Shown piece by piece: positions 5,458-7,537 of a stretch of 7,537 nt of DNA. The stretch lies in the NCBI GenBank assembly GCA_028714395.1, contig JAQTMJ010000038.1, positions 1-7,537 of the forward strand, read 5' to 3'. The stretch is from Candidatus Iainarchaeum sp. (GTDB taxonomy: Archaea; Micrarchaeota; Micrarchaeia; Anstonellales; Bilamarchaeaceae). The notes below the pieces were generated by a model. It made no database searches. It was not told the origin of the DNA and saw only the letters and a list, made by a program, of their open reading frames with translations. Positions within the stretch are counted from its first letter, which is position 1. Each line of letters begins with the position of its first letter. A program made the position numbers and the translations under genes.

Positions 5458-6231
5458 TCATCCGTGGCTGTGCTCGTGCCTGTGCGAGACCAGGGTCATC
5501 TCCCGGTCGTAGGGGCAGCAGAGGTCCTCTTCTTTTATTCCATTGGAGACGTCATGGATTATCGCGGTATGGTTTACGCACAAGAGCCTGTTCACAAGCC
5601 CGTTTATCATGGTCACGTCATGGGAAACTATTATGCAGGTCATGCGCAGCTCCCGGTTGAGCTTTCGGAGGAGCGAATAGAATCTTTTCTGGGACTCTGA
5701 ATCAACGCTGATGGTGGGCTCGTCAAGCAGCAGAAGCTCGGAATCCCCTGCCAGTGCGCGCGCGATGAAGACGCGCTGCTGCTGGCCGCCCGAAAGGTCG
5801 CCTATCCTCGCATCCCTGTACGGGAGCATTCCCACGAAATCCAGGGCCTGCTCTATTTTCCGCACGTCGTCCTTGGCCAGGCTCCTGGCCGGCCCGATGC
5901 GCGAGAAGCGGCCCATGCTCGCAATCTCAAACACGCTCGCGGGGAAGTTCGGGTCGAAGTTGGTCGCTTTCTGGGGCACGTAGCCTATGCGGTAGGGCGC
6001 GTTGAATTCGGAAAGGCTTTTTCCGAATACCGAAACGCTTCCGGAATCCGGCTTCAGCAAGCCCAGGATTATTTTGAGCAGCGTGGTCTTGCCTGCGCCG
6101 TTGGGGCCTATCATGCCCACAAAATCGCCGCGCTCCACCGCGAGGCTGATTTTGTCCAGCACGGAATTCTTGCCGTAGCTGAAGCTCACGCCCTTGAGTT
6201 CCAGAACAGTTTCCTTTTTTCCTTTTTCCAC
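5458..6231 (-). CDS. znuC: Zn/Mn-type ABC transporter ATPase (ZnuC-like) with His-rich tail
   Basis: A 257-residue nucleotide-binding subunit with all catalytic motifs: Walker A G42-PNGAGKTT, Q-loop Q87 (GYVPQKA), ABC signature LSGGQQQR (146-153), Walker B LLLLDEP (166-172) and switch H204 (VSHD). The stretch NFDPNFPASVFEIASMGR after the Q-loop is characteristic of the ZnuC/MntB branch. The C-terminal 20 residues hold a C238-C239 pair and a terminal cluster, SHRHEHSHG (H250, H252, H254, H256), a likely cytosolic metal-binding tail. The start is a GTG at 6231, with GGGGT upstream as a modest ribosome site, 16 bases after the binding-protein gene. No better start lies close before VLELKGVSFSYG, where the conserved domain begins. 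It would drive import by ATP hydrolysis on the cytoplasmic face. Confidence 0.92.
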   Translation of the reverse strand: MEKGKKETVLELKGVSFSYGKNSVLDKISLAVERGDFVGMIGPNGAGKTTLLKIILGLLKPDSGSVSVFGKSLSEFNAPYRIGYVPQKATNFDPNFPASVFEIASMGRFSRIGPARSLAKDDVRKIEQALDFVGMLPYRDARIGDLSGGQQQRVFIARALAGDSELLLLDEPTISVDSESQKRFYSLLRKLNRELRMTCIIVSHDVTMINGLVNRLLCVNHTAIIHDVSNGIKEEDLCCPYDREMTLVSHRHEHSHG

Positions 6232-6247
6232 CGTATTACCCCGATGA

Positions 6248-7156
6248 TTAGTTGCACACTAAAGCTTTTTTAATGGCCTCGACGTTGGCCTGCATGAGCG
6301 ACAGGTAATTTTCTCCGGCCTGCTGCTGCGCTGGCGTGAGGCCGTGGAGCGAATTGAACGTGGCAATGGTGCCGTTTATCTCCTGCGCTATCACCTGCGC
6401 GGACTGCGGGTTTATCAGGCTTTCGAAGAAAACAACGGTGACGTTGTCCGCCTTCGCCTGCTGGATAATCCTCACTATTTCGCCCGCAGATGGTTCGCCC
6501 TGCTCGCTTACGCCTTCAATCGGTATCTGCCTGCAGCCATACTCCTTGCAGAAATAGGCGAGCGTGGCATGGGTTATCAGGATGTCCTTCTTCTCGCATG
6601 TGGGAAACTCGGCGCGCAGTTCGGCGTCCAGGTTGTCCAGCTTCGCCATGTACGCCGCGGCGTTGGAAGTGTAATAATCCCTGCCCGCGGGGTCCTTCTG
6701 GATGAATGCGTCCCTTATGTTCGCAACCTGCTTCTTGGCCAGGACAGGGTCGAGCCAGATGTGCGGGTCGCTTCCGGAAACGCCCGGGTCCTGGGAATTG
6801 AGCAGCTGGATGCCGGAGCTTGCATCAACGGCGATCAGTTTTCTGCTGTTCACCCCGGAAAGGAGGTTCGGAACCCAGGGTTCGAGGCCTGCGCCGTTGT
6901 AGATGAAAACGTCCGCGTCGGCCACCGCCTTTATGTCGCTGGGCGAGGGGTCGAACTCGTGCACGTCCACTCCGGTGGGAATCATTGTTGAGACTTCGAC
7001 GCGGTTTCCTCCCACGTTGCTGGCGAAATCATAGAGCGGATAGAAGCTGGCAACTACCTTGAGCCTGCCGTCCGTTTGCTGGGGCTGCGACGTGCAGCCG
7101 AACAGCATCAGTCCGAATGCGATAAGGCACAGGAGCAGAAGAATATTCCTTTCCAT
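6248..7156 (-). CDS. znuA: Zn/Mn-type ABC transporter substrate-binding lipoprotein (ZnuA-like)
   Basis: A 302-residue cluster A-I binding protein. The signal peptide ends in lipobox L18-F-G-C21, so it is lipid-anchored outside the membrane. Metal ligands by family position are H66 (DVHEFDPSPSD), H132 (SDPHIWLDP) and H196 (ITHATLAYF). Having His rather than Glu at the third position is the pattern of zinc rather than manganese binders. The fourth-ligand region, usually 'LDPL', reads F267-N-S-L here, so the Asp is replaced by N268. E245 (FFESLINP) is the conserved acidic residue of the C-lobe. The His/Asp-rich loop found in many ZnuA proteins between the first two ligands is absent. It is the first gene of the transporter operon, with a TATA box about 25 nt upstream. 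Zn is the best guess for substrate; Mn or Fe cannot be excluded. Confidence 0.9.
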   Translation of the reverse strand: MERNILLLLCLIAFGLMLFGCTSQPQQTDGRLKVVASFYPLYDFASNVGGNRVEVSTMIPTGVDVHEFDPSPSDIKAVADADVFIYNGAGLEPWVPNLLSGVNSRKLIAVDASSGIQLLNSQDPGVSGSDPHIWLDPVLAKKQVANIRDAFIQKDPAGRDYYTSNAAAYMAKLDNLDAELRAEFPTCEKKDILITHATLAYFCKEYGCRQIPIEGVSEQGEPSAGEIVRIIQQAKADNVTVVFFESLINPQSAQVIAQEINGTIATFNSLHGLTPAQQQAGENYLSLMQANVEAIKKALVCN

Positions 7157-7173
7157 GGGAGCACATCATCATT

Positions 7174-7186
7174 ATATTTTAAATGG
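7174..7186 (-). promoter_or_regulatory. TATA box of the znu-like operon
   Basis: Reads CCATTTAAAATAT on the minus strand, centred at about 7180. The start site would fall at about 7154-7156, on the znuA-like ATG, predicting a leaderless transcript. A second TATA-like element (TATATAAAT on the minus strand, 7205-7213) could drive a transcript with a leader of about 25-30 nt. Confidence 0.55.
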
Positions 7187-7203
7187 AATATTAACCGCAT
7201 TTA
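7180..7203. repeat. Inverted repeat TAAATG-N12-CATTTA in the znu-like promoter
   Basis: Arms TAAATG (7180-7185) and CATTTA (7198-7203) separated by 12 bases, with a second CATTTA directly abutting at 7204-7209. The repeat overlaps and lies just upstream of the proximal TATA box. It is a candidate regulator site, but short and AT-rich, so chance is a real alternative. Confidence 0.3.
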
Positions 7204-7260
7204 CATTTATATAGATTTGAGCATGGATGCGTATGCCTGTTTTGCCATTCATCCGAATCA

Positions 7261-7527
7261 CTATGCGGATATTTCCCGGAACACCTCCCTTCCTTTCTCG
7301 GTGAGGATGAGGAATGCCGGCTTGCCGCCCGGGTTCTTGATTTTCATGTAATGCTCTTCAAGGAGCAAATCCACGTGCTTCTTTATCGCGACGTGGCTCA
7401 GCCCGAGCTTTTCCGCCAGGGTGCTTAGGTAGCAGGGGTTGTTGCTGCGCTCGCCTTGCGCCATGAAGCGCACTATGCCCCTGCGGGTCTCGGCGCCCTT
7501 GCTCCAGTAGAAAAGTATCGTTTTCAT
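7261..7527 (-). CDS. Winged helix-turn-helix transcriptional regulator
   Basis: An 88-residue DNA-binding protein. Residues 8-22 (WSKGAETRRGIVRFM) are a first helix of the sort seen in archaeal ArsR/MarR-like winged-helix proteins. Residues 33-57 (YLSTLAEKLGLSHVAIKKHVDL) form the helix-turn-helix. Residues 58-77 give the wing (KIKNPGGKPAFLILT), followed by EKGREVF. No metal-binding Cys/His cluster like that of ArsR or SmtB is evident; C32 and H45/H51/H59 are scattered. A GAGGG-like ribosome site lies just before the ATG, so this is a complete gene, but its promoter is outside the window. It lies 104 bases upstream of the transporter operon on the same strand, which makes it a candidate regulator of those genes; that link rests on position only. 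Confidence 0.78.
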   Translation of the reverse strand: MKTILFYWSKGAETRRGIVRFMAQGERSNNPCYLSTLAEKLGLSHVAIKKHVDLLLEEHYMKIKNPGGKPAFLILTEKGREVFREISA

Positions 7528-7537
7528 TCTACCCTCT

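Noticed and set aside
6344..6991. A 215-codon open frame antisense to the ZnuA-like gene
   Set aside because: It has no domain and lies wholly inside a well-supported gene on the other strand; its composition is that of a shadow frame.

Overview
The window is archaeal DNA carrying two metal or metalloid homeostasis operons, with two single genes between them. Evidence for an archaeon: AT-rich TATA elements sit about 25-27 nt before the start codons, which fits leaderless or nearly leaderless transcripts. GGTG/GGAGG-type ribosome sites appear inside operons, ATA, AGG and AAG codons are frequent, and the exported proteins are lipobox-bearing and rich in N-glycosylation sequons. The lineage cannot be fixed from the sequence; a DPANN group or a euryarchaeon is possible.

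Layout. (1) 3-161, plus strand: the tail of a gene entering from the left, possibly YdeI/OmdA-like. (2) 281-1717, plus strand: a three-gene operon of an ArsR-family repressor with a CxC sensor motif, a small CxxC thioredoxin-fold protein and an ArsP/DUF318-type permease with a TPFCSCS motif. A perfect 8-2-8 palindrome lies between its TATA box and its start codon. (3) 1765-2166, minus strand: a single-domain cupin. (4) 2280-3728, plus strand: a lipoprotein with a transglutaminase-like Cys-His-Asp triad. Genes 3 and 4 diverge from a shared 113-bp promoter region. (5) 7527 down to 3787, minus strand: a winged-helix regulator, then a ZnuA-like binding lipoprotein, a ZnuC-like ATPase, a ZnuB-like permease and a membrane ferritin (rubrerythrin-like domain fused to a VIT1/CCC1 transporter domain). 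The last four are tightly packed and look like one transcript.

How the genes may work together (inference). The right-hand operon pairs a high-affinity divalent-metal importer (Zn or Mn class by family) with an iron/manganese-oxidising and transporting membrane ferritin, so import and sequestration or efflux would be induced together. The left-hand operon looks like a thiol-based resistance unit: the repressor senses a soft metal or metalloid, the small redox protein handles thiol chemistry, and the permease exports the toxicant. The cupin and the transglutaminase-like lipoprotein have no visible functional tie to either operon. No RNA genes, insertion sequences, CRISPR repeats or other mobile elements were seen, and there is no gene-free stretch longer than about 120 bases.
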